Notes: a model not told the origin generated them from the letters alone. A DNA stretch of 64,000 nt from Catenovulum sp052056295 (GCF_052056295.1 NZ_CP182494.1:391946-455945), one strand, 5' to 3'; numbered from the stretch's first letter, positions 51,288 to 60,685 are shown. Numbers and translations: made by a program.

Positions 51288-53109
51288 GTTGTGCTCCTTT
51301 AGTTGTCATTGAATTTAAACGATAAAACCACTGCGACAATTGTGCGGAAACCACAACACCACAAAACATGCTGGTGATAATGCCCAGTGCTAAGGTTATA
51401 GCAAAACCTTTAATAGGCCCGTAGCCTATCGACATTAAAACAACAGCTGTGATCATAGTGGTTAAGTTCGCATCAATAATGCTGCTTTGCGCTTGTTTAT
51501 AACCACGCACAAGTGCAGATGTCATGCTACTGCCTTGTTTACGTTCCTCTTTAATGCGCTCAAAAATAATTACATTGGTATCAACCGCCATGCCTATGGT
51601 CAAAACTAAACCCGCAATGCCAGGTAAAGTTAACACCACACCGGGTAATAGCGACATTAAACCAATTAAACAGATTAAATTGGCAAATAGTGCAATACAG
51701 GCGATGAGTCCGAGCTTTCTATACCAAAACAACATAAATGCTAAGGTTAACGACAGTCCCAAAGCTAAAGCTTGAAAGCCACTGCTAATGTTTTGTTCAC
51801 CCAAGCTGGGTCCTATGGTGCGCTCGGTCACTATGGTTAACGGCGCGTCTAACGAACCGGCTCGCAATAATAAAGCTAAATCTTGCGCTTTTTGCCAAGA
51901 GTCTAAGTTAGTAATACTGAATTTTTGCCCTAGCACTTGTTGTATGGTCGCTACTGAAATTACCTTGCTGCTTTGCTGAATTTCGTCGTTACTGTCAGCA
52001 ATATATTCGCTGTATAAAGTCGCCATAGGTTTACCGACGTTGTCGCGACTAAAATGCAGCATTTTATTGCCGCCTTGCGGGGATAAACTCAGCTGTACCA
52101 GAGGTTTGCCGTATTCATCGCGACCCGCTTGTGCACTATCAATATCCGCACCGCTAAAGATTGCTAAAGGGTTTAAATTAACTGTGCCATGCTCTGCCTT
52201 AACTCGTTTGCCACCTTGGTCTTGCAGTGCATGAAACGACAATTGTGCAGTTGCGCCAATAATGCGTTTAGCCGCAGCAGGGTCTTGCACACCGGGTAGT
52301 TCAATACGGATATAATTTGCCCCTTGGCGTTGGGTTACCGCCTCGGTTATGCCTAATTCTTCAATGCGTGAGCGCAGCGTGGTTAACGCTTGTAGCATGG
52401 TTTGTTTGTCAAATTCAGCTTGGCCTGCTTCGGTATAACTTAAGGTCGCCCGGGTTAAGTTGCCTTGCTGCTGAGTTTGCATATCCAAATGTGGATACTG
52501 TTTTAACAGTTTGTTTTGCAATTGCTCTAACCCAGCTTGCCCTTGTGGCGTAGCAACTAATTGCAATCCTTGGGTTGTATTTTGTTCAATACGTACGCCG
52601 TGCAGTTGCTCTTTCACGCGAATTGCTTGTGCTTCTAAAGCAATATTTTCCATGCGTTTTTCAAGTGCTTTGTTGGTGTCAACTTTCAGTACAAACAATA
52701 CGCCTCCATTTAAATCTAAGCCGAGTTTTATCGGAGATAAACCAAGTTTTTGTAGCCAGAGTGGCGTGGTAGCTTGTTCTATTACTTTAACGGATGCGCG
52801 CTCGCCAAATGTTTGTGCGAGCAGTTGTTGCGCTGATGCAGAGTCAGTTTGTCGGCTGAGTTCAACCAAAGTTGTGTCGTTTGAGTTGATTTGTGCAACT
52901 GTATATTGGTGTTGTTCCAGTACTTGTTTAACTAAGTCATTGCTAGGCAAAGCCTGCTCGTTAGTTACCGGACTGATACTTAATAAGGTTTTGTTTTGGT
53001 AAAAATTGGGCATGGCGCATAGTGCCAGCGCTAGGATGATGGCGGCAACGCAGATACGCTTGAGCCGCACTTGCCACAAAGAACGTGTTGAGGGTGTTTT
53101 TGCAAACAT
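51280..53109 (-). CDS. secD: Protein translocase subunit SecD
   Basis: The 609 residues match SecD: one N-terminal helix, the large periplasmic P1 domain (about 30-430, with KLGLDLNGGVLFVLKVDT near 130, ITEAVTQRQGANYIRIELPGVQDPAAAKRIIGATAQLSF near 255), and five C-terminal helices with VLTIGMAVDTNVIIFERIKEE (proton-path Asp) and ANLTTMITAVVLMSIGYGPIKGFAITLALGIITSM. No yajC or tgt lies upstream as in the usual locus. This pair is therefore more likely a second, specialised SecDF copy; that is inferred only from context. Confidence 0.92.
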   Translation of the reverse strand: MFAKTPSTRSLWQVRLKRICVAAIILALALCAMPNFYQNKTLLSISPVTNEQALPSNDLVKQVLEQHQYTVAQINSNDTTLVELSRQTDSASAQQLLAQTFGERASVKVIEQATTPLWLQKLGLSPIKLGLDLNGGVLFVLKVDTNKALEKRMENIALEAQAIRVKEQLHGVRIEQNTTQGLQLVATPQGQAGLEQLQNKLLKQYPHLDMQTQQQGNLTRATLSYTEAGQAEFDKQTMLQALTTLRSRIEELGITEAVTQRQGANYIRIELPGVQDPAAAKRIIGATAQLSFHALQDQGGKRVKAEHGTVNLNPLAIFSGADIDSAQAGRDEYGKPLVQLSLSPQGGNKMLHFSRDNVGKPMATLYSEYIADSNDEIQQSSKVISVATIQQVLGQKFSITNLDSWQKAQDLALLLRAGSLDAPLTIVTERTIGPSLGEQNISSGFQALALGLSLTLAFMLFWYRKLGLIACIALFANLICLIGLMSLLPGVVLTLPGIAGLVLTIGMAVDTNVIIFERIKEERKQGSSMTSALVRGYKQAQSSIIDANLTTMITAVVLMSIGYGPIKGFAITLALGIITSMFCGVVVSAQLSQWFYRLNSMTTKGAQHG

Positions 53110-53247
53110 GATAATTAACTCACTTAGCTGGTGAGTAACACATAAGGTTATTCACAATCAGCTTTAAACTAATAAAATTTTAATGCCTGAAGCAGTACTC
53201 AAACGCATACTTGAGTAATGAACTTAGGCGCTGTTTAAAAATAAATA

Positions 53248-53718
53248 TCAGCTGATGTGAGCGAAGGTGAGTTGCGCTCGATAGGTTAAATTTGCCGGTT
53301 GGCAATTATCAATAGCGCCGGTGCGTGGCCTAGAAGTAGATTGGTACCAAGGCTGAGTGACAGGTTTTATCAGCCGATACAAGAGAATTCGTGGAATGTC
53401 AGGATCGGCTAAAGCATAAATGAGTTGGTAGTCGGGTTGCTGCTCAGTGTCGAGAAAATAACTCGGGTGGGTTACTCGGCTGCGCTGTGGCAACTCTGCT
53501 GGGTTTGGCGCTGGTAACTTATGCTTCAACCCAGTTTGTTCAAGATTTAAGTCATCAATTACCGCATGAGCGTCAACTGAAATGGTCGAGTTTGTTGTTT
53601 GTGTTGGCAAATTTTCGCCAATAGCTGTCTGACTACCCATATTCAGTAGCATAAGCATACAAAACAACACAACCGACAAAAATGTTTTAACCACTTTTGT
53701 ATACGCTTCAATTCTCAT
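53248..53718 (-). CDS. Unknown exported or membrane-anchored protein
   Basis: The 156 residues start with a hydrophobic segment (VVKTFLSVVLFCMLMLLNMGSQ) that could be a signal anchor. A polar linker rich in Thr, Asn and Pro follows, then a C-terminal part with HPSYFLDTEQQPDYQLIYALADPDIPRILLYRLIKPVTQPWY. No family is recognised. It is a single gene between secD and mesX; it may be real because its codon use resembles its neighbours. Confidence 0.45.
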   Translation of the reverse strand: MRIEAYTKVVKTFLSVVLFCMLMLLNMGSQTAIGENLPTQTTNSTISVDAHAVIDDLNLEQTGLKHKLPAPNPAELPQRSRVTHPSYFLDTEQQPDYQLIYALADPDIPRILLYRLIKPVTQPWYQSTSRPRTGAIDNCQPANLTYRAQLTFAHIS

Positions 53719-53793
53719 GTGGTGAAGATATGTCCAATCAAGTTATTTTTCAAGCGCTGGTGCGAAACAATTAATTTTTGCATAGATGAATAA

Positions 53794-53814
53794 ATTTCAT
53801 GTTAAACGTGAAAT
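53794..53814. promoter_or_regulatory. Imperfect 21-base palindrome upstream of mesX
   Basis: ATTTCATGTT (53794-53803) and AACGTGAAAT (53805-53814) are complementary except for one T/G pair, around a central A. It lies 99 bases before the mesX ATG. It is unlike the MetJ or MetR consensus; the binding protein is not known. Confidence 0.5.
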
Positions 53815-53913
53815 AAACTAGATTTTATTCATGTTAATAGACGCGTATAACTTATCCCATAGTCGCTAGCCGATAGCGAAATTGATTAATTTTACCGATT
53901 GGATATTTGGAAA

Positions 53914-54891
53914 ATGACCACTAACTTTACTTATACAATTAAACGCGTCTGCTTTGATGAGAACTATCAACCGGCAGACAATACCCGCATTACCACTAAC
54001 TTTGCTAATTTAGCCAGAGGCGAAAGCCGTCAACAAAATTTGCGCAACGCGTTAAAAATGATCAATAACAGGTTTAATGCGTTGGCGTCTTGGGATAACC
54101 CAACGGCAGATCGTTATTCAGTTGAACTTGAAATTATTCATGTTGATATTGATGTTGAGGGTAAAGGACAAACCTTTCCAACCATTGAAGTGCTTAAAAC
54201 CAATATTGTCGATCATAAAACCGGTAAACGCACCGAAGGCATTGTTGGCAATAACTTTTCATCTTATGTCCGTGATTATGATTTTAGTGTTGTGTTGCTT
54301 GAGCACAATAAACAACAAGCCAAATTTAGTATTCCTGAAAATTTTGGTGAACTGCACGGCAAAATGTTTAAAGCGTTTTTAAATTCTCAGTCATACACAG
54401 AGAATTTCGCTAAACCACCAGTTATTTGTTTAAGCGTATCTGACAACAAGGTTTATCAACGCAGTGAAAATCAACATCCGGTACTCGGGGTTGAATATCA
54501 TGCAAATGAGTCGTCGTTAACTGAACAATACTTCAAAAAAATGGGCTTGCAGGTGCGTTATTTTATGCCGCCAAACAGTGTAGCGCCGTTGGCATTTTAC
54601 TTTTTGGGTGATTTGTTAACTGATTACAGCAATCTTGAATTGATAGGCACCATAAGCACTATGGAAACTTTTCAAAAAATATATCGCCCAGAAATTTACA
54701 ACGCCAATGCAATAGCGGGTAAGTGTTATCAGCCGAATTTACAAAACCAAGATCACTCGTTAACCCAAATTGTTTACGACAGAGAAGAGCGCAGCCGCTT
54801 GGCAGTAGAGCAGGGCAAATTTGCTGAAGAAAACTTTATGAAACCGTATCGCACTTTATTAGAGAGTTGGTCTGCCAACTACGCATTGTAG
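53914..54891 (+). CDS. mesX: MesX (DUF1852), putative oxygenase partner of MesD
   Basis: MesX is needed, with oxygen, for the folate-independent methionine synthase MesD in other bacteria. The ATG at 53914 gives MTTNFTYTIKRVCFDENYQPADNTRITTNFANLARG, the typical DUF1852 start, and the 325 residues are full length (NAIAGKCYQPNLQNQDHSLTQIVYDREERSRLAVEQGKFAEENFMKPYRTLLE at the end). mesD follows after 28 bases, and a TauE exporter overlaps mesD, making one operon. The oxygenase role is proposed in the literature and not fully proven. Confidence 0.9.
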   Translation: MTTNFTYTIKRVCFDENYQPADNTRITTNFANLARGESRQQNLRNALKMINNRFNALASWDNPTADRYSVELEIIHVDIDVEGKGQTFPTIEVLKTNIVDHKTGKRTEGIVGNNFSSYVRDYDFSVVLLEHNKQQAKFSIPENFGELHGKMFKAFLNSQSYTENFAKPPVICLSVSDNKVYQRSENQHPVLGVEYHANESSLTEQYFKKMGLQVRYFMPPNSVAPLAFYFLGDLLTDYSNLELIGTISTMETFQKIYRPEIYNANAIAGKCYQPNLQNQDHSLTQIVYDREERSRLAVEQGKFAEENFMKPYRTLLESWSANYAL

Positions 54892-54919
54892 TTATAACCT
54901 ATTAAAAGCAATATTTATT

Positions 54920-55960
54920 ATGACAAGATTAAACAAATTATTACCAACCTCAACCTCAGGTAGTTTGCCTAAACCTAAATGGTTGGCTGAGCCTGAAAAA
55001 CTTTGGTCACCTTGGAAATTACAAGGTGAAGAACTAATTGAAGGCAAACAAGACGCATTGCGTGTAGCACTGCAAGAACAGCTTAATGCTGGCATTGATA
55101 TTGTTAGTGATGGTGAACAAACTCGCCAGCATTTTGTCACAACCTTTATTGAAAATTTAACTGGTGTTGATTTTATCAATAAAAAAACTGTGCGCATTCG
55201 TAATCGTTATGATGCGAGTGTGCCAGGGGTTGTCGGGCCTGTCAGTCGTCAAAAACCAGTATTTGTTGAAGATGCTAAGTTTTTACGCGGGCAAACGAAT
55301 CAGCCGATAAAATGGGCGTTGCCTGGGCCTATGACCATGGTCGATACGCTGTACGATGATTATTATCAAGATCGTAAAAAACTTGCGTTTGAATTTGCCA
55401 AAGCTTTAAACCAAGAGGCCAAAGAACTCGAAGCGGCAGGTATTGATATCATTCAGTTTGACGAGCCAGCGTTTAATGTATTTCTTGATGAAGTGAATGA
55501 CTGGGGCATTGAAGCGCTAGAAATTGCGACAGCCGGACTTAAATGCGCAACCGCTGTGCATATTTGTTATGGTTACGGTATAAAAGCGAACACAGATTGG
55601 AAAAAAACTTTGGGAGCAGAGTGGCGTCATTACGAGCGAACATTTCCAGCAATTCAACAGTCAAGTATCGACATTGTTTCGTTAGAATGTCATAACGGTC
55701 GTGTGCCACTTGAAGTACTTGAACTGCTCAAAGGTAAAAAAATTATGGTTGGTGCGATTGATGTTGCAACCGATACCATTGAAATTCCAGAAGAAGTTGC
55801 TGCAACCATTCGTGATGCGCTTAGGTATGTTGATGCTGACAAACTATATCCTTGCACTAACTGTGGTATGGCACCACTTTCTCGTGAATTGGCTAGAGGG
55901 AAATTACAAGCTCTTGCCGCAGGTGCCGAAATCGTTAGAAGAGAGCTTGCCGCTGAATGA
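54920..55960 (+). CDS. mesD: Folate-independent methionine synthase MesD (MetE-like core)
   Basis: Methylates homocysteine to methionine without methyl-folate; the methyl donor is unknown. The 346 residues correspond to the catalytic C-terminal barrel of MetE only. Zinc-site residues are visible: His and Cys in AVHICYGYG (near 215), Glu in the SLECHNGR region, and Cys in YPCTNCGMAPLSRE (near 313). IVSDGEQTRQHF and LPGPMTMVDTLYD are further marks. It follows mesX and overlaps the next gene by four bases. Confidence 0.92.
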   Translation: MTRLNKLLPTSTSGSLPKPKWLAEPEKLWSPWKLQGEELIEGKQDALRVALQEQLNAGIDIVSDGEQTRQHFVTTFIENLTGVDFINKKTVRIRNRYDASVPGVVGPVSRQKPVFVEDAKFLRGQTNQPIKWALPGPMTMVDTLYDDYYQDRKKLAFEFAKALNQEAKELEAAGIDIIQFDEPAFNVFLDEVNDWGIEALEIATAGLKCATAVHICYGYGIKANTDWKKTLGAEWRHYERTFPAIQQSSIDIVSLECHNGRVPLEVLELLKGKKIMVGAIDVATDTIEIPEEVAATIRDALRYVDADKLYPCTNCGMAPLSRELARGKLQALAAGAEIVRRELAAE

Positions 55961-56787
55961 ATATCATTGAATTTATAACCAACAATTTATCTACATTTTT
56001 GGCCTTAGTTGCCACAGGTGCATTTGCCGGTATTTTGGCAGGTTTGTTAGGTGTTGGTGGTGGCATAGTGATTGTGCCTGTGTTGTTTTTTGTTTTTCAA
56101 GGTTTTGGTGTTTCAGCTGAATCTGCCATGCTGGTGGCAACCGCTACTTCACTGGCAACCATAGTGCCTACCTCTATTAGCTCAATTCGATCGCACCACA
56201 AAAAAGGCAACGTCGATTTTGAATTATTAAAACGTTGGGCTGGGTTTATTTTTGTTGGTGTATTAGTTGGCAGCTGGTTAGTAACTCGAATAGATGGAAG
56301 CTGGCTGACTGTATTGTTTGGTGTGGTAGCAACATTATCAGCACTGAATATGCTGTTTAGAACTGGCAAATCTGCAGTGTTTGCAACCTTACCCGGTAAT
56401 GCTGGGCAAACAGCCATGGGTACATCTATAGGTTTTTTCAGCTCTATGGTGGGTATTGGCGGTGGCACAATTTCAGTGCCCTTGCTGACATTATATAGTT
56501 ACCCTGCTCACAAAGCTGTTGGTACTGCGGCGGCAATAGGTTTACTTATTTCATTGCCGGGCGCACTGACAATGTTGGTACTTGGGAGCTCGCCAGTGGA
56601 TGCGCCTGCAGGAACTTATGGTTTAGTCAATCTGGTTGGTTTTTTGTGTATTGTGCCCTTAACTGTATTGTTCGCACCAATCGGTGCATCTGTCGCTGCA
56701 AAATTAGACGCAGCCAAACTTAAGAAAATTTTTGCCGTTGTCCTGCTGATCACTGGTTTGCGAATGTTGGCACATACAATCTTTTAA
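55957..56787 (+). CDS. TauE/SafE-family sulfite/organosulfonate exporter
   Basis: The 276 residues form eight membrane helices in two repeats, each with the family motif: GILAGLLGVGGGIVIVPVLFF near residue 25 and FFSSMVGIGGGTISVPLLTLYSYPAHKAVGTAAAIGLLIS near 165. The start overlaps mesD (ATGA), so it is co-translated. In this setting it may export a by-product of MesX/MesD chemistry, perhaps a sulfur compound; that is inference from operon position only. Confidence 0.9.
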   Translation: MNIIEFITNNLSTFLALVATGAFAGILAGLLGVGGGIVIVPVLFFVFQGFGVSAESAMLVATATSLATIVPTSISSIRSHHKKGNVDFELLKRWAGFIFVGVLVGSWLVTRIDGSWLTVLFGVVATLSALNMLFRTGKSAVFATLPGNAGQTAMGTSIGFFSSMVGIGGGTISVPLLTLYSYPAHKAVGTAAAIGLLISLPGALTMLVLGSSPVDAPAGTYGLVNLVGFLCIVPLTVLFAPIGASVAAKLDAAKLKKIFAVVLLITGLRMLAHTIF

Positions 56788-56846
56788 TTACTGCTGTTAT
56801 TTTCTTAAGCAAGTGCTAACTTAGGTTACACTTATACTCAAGCATC

Positions 56847-58235
56847 TTGGGTATATTAAACATAGAAAATGGCTGTAATAATTTGAATAACCACGCCTTA
56901 ACGAGCAACAGTAAAATCGCCATATCATCCGGCACCTTTAGCGCATTTTTTATTCGCCAAGGTGTGGGTATATTGGCGATCCCTTATTATCAAATGAGCT
57001 TAGCGGTTGACCCATTTTTGTTAGCCGCAGCTATGATGTTGCCACTCTTACTTGCTTCTATGTTAGGCCCTTGGGTGGGGCAATTAAGCGATTCTTACCA
57101 ACAAAAATATGGTCACAGAAAAGCATTTATTCTGTTGGGCGCAATCGTTTCGGCAATTTGTTATGGCTGTATTTGGCAAGTGCCGGTTGACTGGCAGACC
57201 AATATGCAACTTGTGTATTTTGCGGTTGTTTATACTGCCTTTTGCATTGCTGCTGAGTTTTTTCTTATCCCTTATACCTGCCTTGTGTACGAAGCAACCG
57301 ACGACAGCGAGGAGCGGGTAGCATTACTCGCTCTGAATTCAATCATAAGTAAAGTTTGCTCATTGTTTTATCAGTGGGCATTTCCGCTTGCGCAACTGAC
57401 GCTTTTTAGCAGTTTATATATGGGGGTTAAATGGGTAGGGTGGGCAATCGCTATTCTGTTTATTGGCCTAGCTGGGGTGTTGCCCGCTTTATGTTATAAA
57501 AATCCGGCTGATTTGATGGTGGAACACAAATCAACCCCAGCGGAATCATTAACTAAAAACATTCGGCATGTATTAGCTAATCGCGCTTTTGTTATGTTGC
57601 TTATTGTCACATTCGCCCAGTTTTTTGGTATTAATTACGCCGCGGCTATGGACTACTATTTAATTGTGTATTTTATGCAAAATGGTGATTTAGTCTCAGG
57701 GGCGAACTGGAAAGGCATATTATCAACTGCGTATGCCGTTTGTGGTTTGTTGGCCGTGCCAGTTATCTTAAAGTTGAATGCAAAGTTTGGCCGGATAAAC
57801 TGCTTTTTAATTGTCTACCTGTTAACTTTTATTGGTGGTTTAGCTAAATGGTTTATTTTTGTTCCAGGCTCACAATATGTATTGGTAATTGACGCTGCAT
57901 TTGGCTGTTTTGCTTGGGCATCTATGGCCATTTTATTACAGTCGTTAGTTGCTGATGTTGCAGCTGCACAAAAATCGGTTATGGGTAATCATAACGGTGT
58001 GTATGTATCAATTCACAACATAGTAATGCAGTTGTGTACCAGTTTAGCTATGTTGGTTTCAGGTTTCTCACTCAATTTTATTGGTTTTGACGCTGAATTG
58101 GCTGCTGGACAATCGGCATCATCCATCTTGGATATGCGGATTATTTTAGCCGGTGGCACTATGCTATCGGCACTGTTGGCTGCGGTAGCTTTGGTTAAAT
58201 TAAAGGCTAATCCGGCACTTTATCAAAACAGGTAA
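56847..58235 (+). CDS. MFS transporter of the GPH/SLC45-like type
   Basis: The 462-residue frame has twelve membrane helices. Marks are FSAFFIRQGVGILAIPYYQM, LLASMLGPWVGQLSDSYQQKYGHRKAFILLGAIVSAICYG (the MFS loop motif G-x-L-S-D-x-x-x-x-x-x-G-R-R/K) and AAEFFLIPYTCLVYEATDDSEERVALLALNSI, typical of glycoside-pentoside-hexuronide symporters. There is no ATG before residue 49. TTG 56847 or TTG 56883 are possible starts; the first membrane helix begins near residue 25, so either is compatible. The substrate is unknown. Confidence 0.78.
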   Translation: MGILNIENGCNNLNNHALTSNSKIAISSGTFSAFFIRQGVGILAIPYYQMSLAVDPFLLAAAMMLPLLLASMLGPWVGQLSDSYQQKYGHRKAFILLGAIVSAICYGCIWQVPVDWQTNMQLVYFAVVYTAFCIAAEFFLIPYTCLVYEATDDSEERVALLALNSIISKVCSLFYQWAFPLAQLTLFSSLYMGVKWVGWAIAILFIGLAGVLPALCYKNPADLMVEHKSTPAESLTKNIRHVLANRAFVMLLIVTFAQFFGINYAAAMDYYLIVYFMQNGDLVSGANWKGILSTAYAVCGLLAVPVILKLNAKFGRINCFLIVYLLTFIGGLAKWFIFVPGSQYVLVIDAAFGCFAWASMAILLQSLVADVAAAQKSVMGNHNGVYVSIHNIVMQLCTSLAMLVSGFSLNFIGFDAELAAGQSASSILDMRIILAGGTMLSALLAAVALVKLKANPALYQNR

Positions 58236-58306
58236 ATATCTTTGTTTTTTTAGCCTAAATTATTGGCAATCTTAAATTGATTTTAGCGAGGTTGGGGGCG
58301 TAAGTT

Positions 58307-59239
58307 TTGTTAAAAAACTATATAAATCAAAAGCTCGATGCAATTCAAAAACAAGCGGCTCAAAGCTACGCTGAGTTAGTAGCAGAAATTAGCGCTAAAT
58401 TATCTGTCGTTACCGAAAGTGTCAATGGGCTACCATTTATCGCGTCAGCAGAAAAATCAGCTATCAGTCAGTATGACGAAAAACATTATTTTGTGGTGCC
58501 GTACAAACTTTCCGAGCACGGCATCGCCTTGCACACCATGCGCTGTTTGCCTGACGGTGTGCCAGAAATTAACGACCTCCCCAAAAGGCGCATATTTCAC
58601 TTTATTAATGAGCATAGTGAACACCAGTTAAAACAACTTTTGTTAGAGCAAGCTGAAGAAACGGTCACAGCTCAACATCAAGGGCAAACAAGTGGTTTAG
58701 AAAAACTCGCCAACGATATTGATAAACTCGACAACAAATTAACTTATGGACTTTTGTTAGTGGGTGGTTTGTCTGCTTTAGTTAACCCTTTGTTGGGCGC
58801 CTCTATCGCAGCAAAAGCTATATTACCGAGTGCGTCAGGATTGCTCAATAAACATGGTTTACGGCCGCTTGGCGAAAAACTCACACAATCTCAGCTCAAA
58901 TCACAAATAGACCAAGCCAAAACTCAAGTGCAGCGTGAGTTTGCTGCGAGCAATACACTAAAAATTTATAATCCAATTTTGCAAGAGTTAGACTTAGCAC
59001 TTAACACCAACGAAGCCGAGCACGATCCTTTATTTGATTTCGATTTATCGTCATTGGCAATAAGTGCCGAAGACAGCGGCAGTTGGCGCAAACTGACTAT
59101 CACTGCGCTAGCGCATTTATACAAAGATATTATTAACGATCCCAAAAAGCATCAAGCCGCCCAATTAGGGCCAGAAGATTTAAGATGGCTGAAAGTGTTA
59201 TTTTCTGAAATAGGCGAAGGTCAGAAACAAGGCAAATAG
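58307..59239 (+). CDS. Unknown protein with a central membrane hairpin
   Basis: The 310 residues start at TTG 58307 after GGGGGCG. The N-terminal half is soluble and helix-rich (KLDAIQKQAAQSYAELVAEISAKLSVV; HQLKQLLLEQAEETVTAQHQ). A hydrophobic pair follows (LTYGLLLVGGLSALVNPLLGASIAAKAILPSASGLL, about 145-180), then an acidic C-terminal region (EAEHDPLFDFDLSSLAISAEDSGSWRKLTITALAHLYKDIINDPKK). No family is recognised; the arrangement could be a membrane-associated regulator. Confidence 0.55.
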   Translation: MLKNYINQKLDAIQKQAAQSYAELVAEISAKLSVVTESVNGLPFIASAEKSAISQYDEKHYFVVPYKLSEHGIALHTMRCLPDGVPEINDLPKRRIFHFINEHSEHQLKQLLLEQAEETVTAQHQGQTSGLEKLANDIDKLDNKLTYGLLLVGGLSALVNPLLGASIAAKAILPSASGLLNKHGLRPLGEKLTQSQLKSQIDQAKTQVQREFAASNTLKIYNPILQELDLALNTNEAEHDPLFDFDLSSLAISAEDSGSWRKLTITALAHLYKDIINDPKKHQAAQLGPEDLRWLKVLFSEIGEGQKQGK

Positions 59240-59337
59240 CTAAATATGGTTATGTGTTCAGGCTCATACTTTAAGGCTGGGTAGGTTGGGGTTGTAAATG
59301 ACGACTATGAGCGAAGCGGACAGTCGATCTAAATCAT

Positions 59338-59384
59338 TTCTGGACAAAAACAGCTTAGAGCCGAAGGACGGCTCTGTGCCAGAA
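59338..59384. other. Hairpin at the edge of the cassette array
   Basis: TTCTGG (59338-59343) pairs with CCAGAA (59379-59384), and inside it AGAGCC (59357-59362) pairs with GGCTCT (59370-59375) around GAAGGAC. The loop word AAGGAC is the same as in repeats A and B. The rest of 59240-59460 shows only a weak CGACT/AGTCG pairing. Confidence 0.5.
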
Positions 59385-59460
59385 GCAGAAGCTTGTCTCT
59401 AGAATATGTAATGTTGGTTAAAGCCAGATAGCCGACTTAATTTAAATACGGAAATACAAG

Positions 59461-59515
59461 TTTAACGCCGCTATAAGCAGCCGTAATGGAGGTCTGCTTG
59501 ATAGTCTTGTTAGCA
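59461..59515 (-). repeat. attC-like site 1
   Basis: Read on the minus strand it begins TGCTAACAAG and ends GGCGTTAAAC, the outer boxes of attC sites. Inside, CTATAAGCAG and CTGCTTGATAG pair with one unpaired base, as in true attC hairpins where extrahelical bases set the recombined strand. At 55 bases it is the shortest of the four. Confidence 0.7.
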
Positions 59516-59911
59516 GTGCAATGCATTCGATATCGATTTAAGCTGACCGATAAAACCTACCATATATGATTGATCAGTTGAAAAACACAATGACACAGAT
59601 TGGTACTCGTCGGTAAACGAACTGAACTTCGCTGACACTACAACGTGCCCTAGTGACTTATATTCTATTTTAAGCTCATCATCTTCATATCTAAACTTAA
59701 ACAATACCACGCCATCAAGTGCTTCCTGAGCTTTCTCTAATGCGGATACGTTAGTTTCTAAATTTTCGAAATACAGTTCCTTTGATTCGCACGAAAACGG
59801 GATAGAACGAAGATTAACTTTCATTCTATACCCTGATCCGTCATCAAATTTTTCGAAATCATATAGCTTGAGCGAACAACCGCTGTTTTCTTTTAATTCT
59901 GCGATATTCAT
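59510..59911 (-). CDS. Cassette gene of unknown function
   Basis: The 133 residues start 20 bases after the GTTAG core of attC site 2 and stop inside the core of site 1, the normal layout of an integron cassette. The protein is soluble, with SLKLYDFEKFDDGSGYRMKVNLRSIPFSCESKELYFENLE and a long beta-rich stretch ending SYMVGFIGQLKSISNALHC. The pattern recalls WapI-type immunity-like proteins, but I cannot confirm this. Confidence 0.6.
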   Translation of the reverse strand: MNIAELKENSGCSLKLYDFEKFDDGSGYRMKVNLRSIPFSCESKELYFENLETNVSALEKAQEALDGVVLFKFRYEDDELKIEYKSLGHVVVSAKFSSFTDEYQSVSLCFSTDQSYMVGFIGQLKSISNALHC

Positions 59912-59920
59912 ATTCGTGTA

Positions 59921-60024
59921 CTTCTAACGCCTCGCATAACGGGCTAATAAAGCTTGGCTAAAATTGGTGAGGCACGAACTAAGCCAAGCTTTATTAGTCC
60001 ATGCGTTTATTAGCTATGTTATGC
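59921..60024 (-). repeat. attC-like site 2
   Basis: Minus-strand boxes GCATAAC (60024-60018) and GGCGTTAGAAG (to 59921) bracket a hairpin whose stem CTAATAAAGCTTGGCT (59944-59959) pairs perfectly with AGCCAAGCTTTATTAG (59981-59996). GCAT/ATGC pairs outside it. The stem is nearly the same as in site 4. Confidence 0.82.
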
Positions 60025-60028
60025 ACGT

Positions 60029-60685
60029 TTATTTTTTTTGATTTTTTAATTCGGATGGAAGAATAACAAATGGTGTAAAAATATCCTTTTCACTGGGTAC
60101 CGTTTTATTGATTTTATCAAACTCTATCTCTGGGTACTTGTTTACCAAGTACTCTAAATCTCTACCTTCTTCATCACTAATTATCCAGACACCTCCATCA
60201 TGAACTTCCAGTCCCAAAAAGTTTTTGCTTGAAAGTGGTGATAATTTTATTTCACCCACGTAATTTACGAAGTTGGGCTTAACTTCAAAAGGAATAGAAA
60301 ATGGTTCTTTGGATGACCAGTTTTGGTTAACATATCCATTCGATTGATAAAGTCTAAAATTATAAAAACTATATTTTCCAGCAGGAAGAGAAAAAATAAA
60401 AACACCACCGTTACTGGTGGGAGTTTTAAAATCATCTGGCGTTTTTCCAGAAAACATATTAAAGGTAGGTTGAGATGTTATTTGATGTAAAGAACCGTTT
60501 TCCAAGTTTTTAAAACGAAACGTTTGACTATAATAAACTGGTCCTTTGGGATCTCTAGAAAAGCTTCCAACGAGAATCCCGTTATTATCATTTAAGTCTG
60601 CTTGTGTAACTTTGTGTGGAGCTAAATTATTAGTTGCGCAACCTGAAGTTAAACAGACTAGTAACAAAATTACGTATTTAAACAT
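60029..60685 (-). CDS. Cassette gene: lipoprotein of unknown function
   Basis: The 218 residues have a lipoprotein signal (ILLLVCLTSGC, Cys at about 16). The mature part is beta-rich (VYYSQTFRFKNLENGSLHQI; GGVFIFSLPAGKYSFYNFRLY; VNYVGEIKLSPLSSKNFLGLEV) and recalls outer-membrane carboxypeptidase-regulatory-like folds. No family is recognised. Flanked by attC-like sites 3 and 2 in the same orientation. Confidence 0.65.
   Translation of the reverse strand: MFKYVILLLVCLTSGCATNNLAPHKVTQADLNDNNGILVGSFSRDPKGPVYYSQTFRFKNLENGSLHQITSQPTFNMFSGKTPDDFKTPTSNGGVFIFSLPAGKYSFYNFRLYQSNGYVNQNWSSKEPFSIPFEVKPNFVNYVGEIKLSPLSSKNFLGLEVHDGGVWIISDEEGRDLEYLVNKYPEIEFDKINKTVPSEKDIFTPFVILPSELKNQKK

Noticed and set aside
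52511..53002. 163-codon plus-strand frame inside secD
   Set aside because: It is antisense to a conserved SecD region, is Cys/Ser-rich without any domain and has no RBS; a shadow of a real gene.
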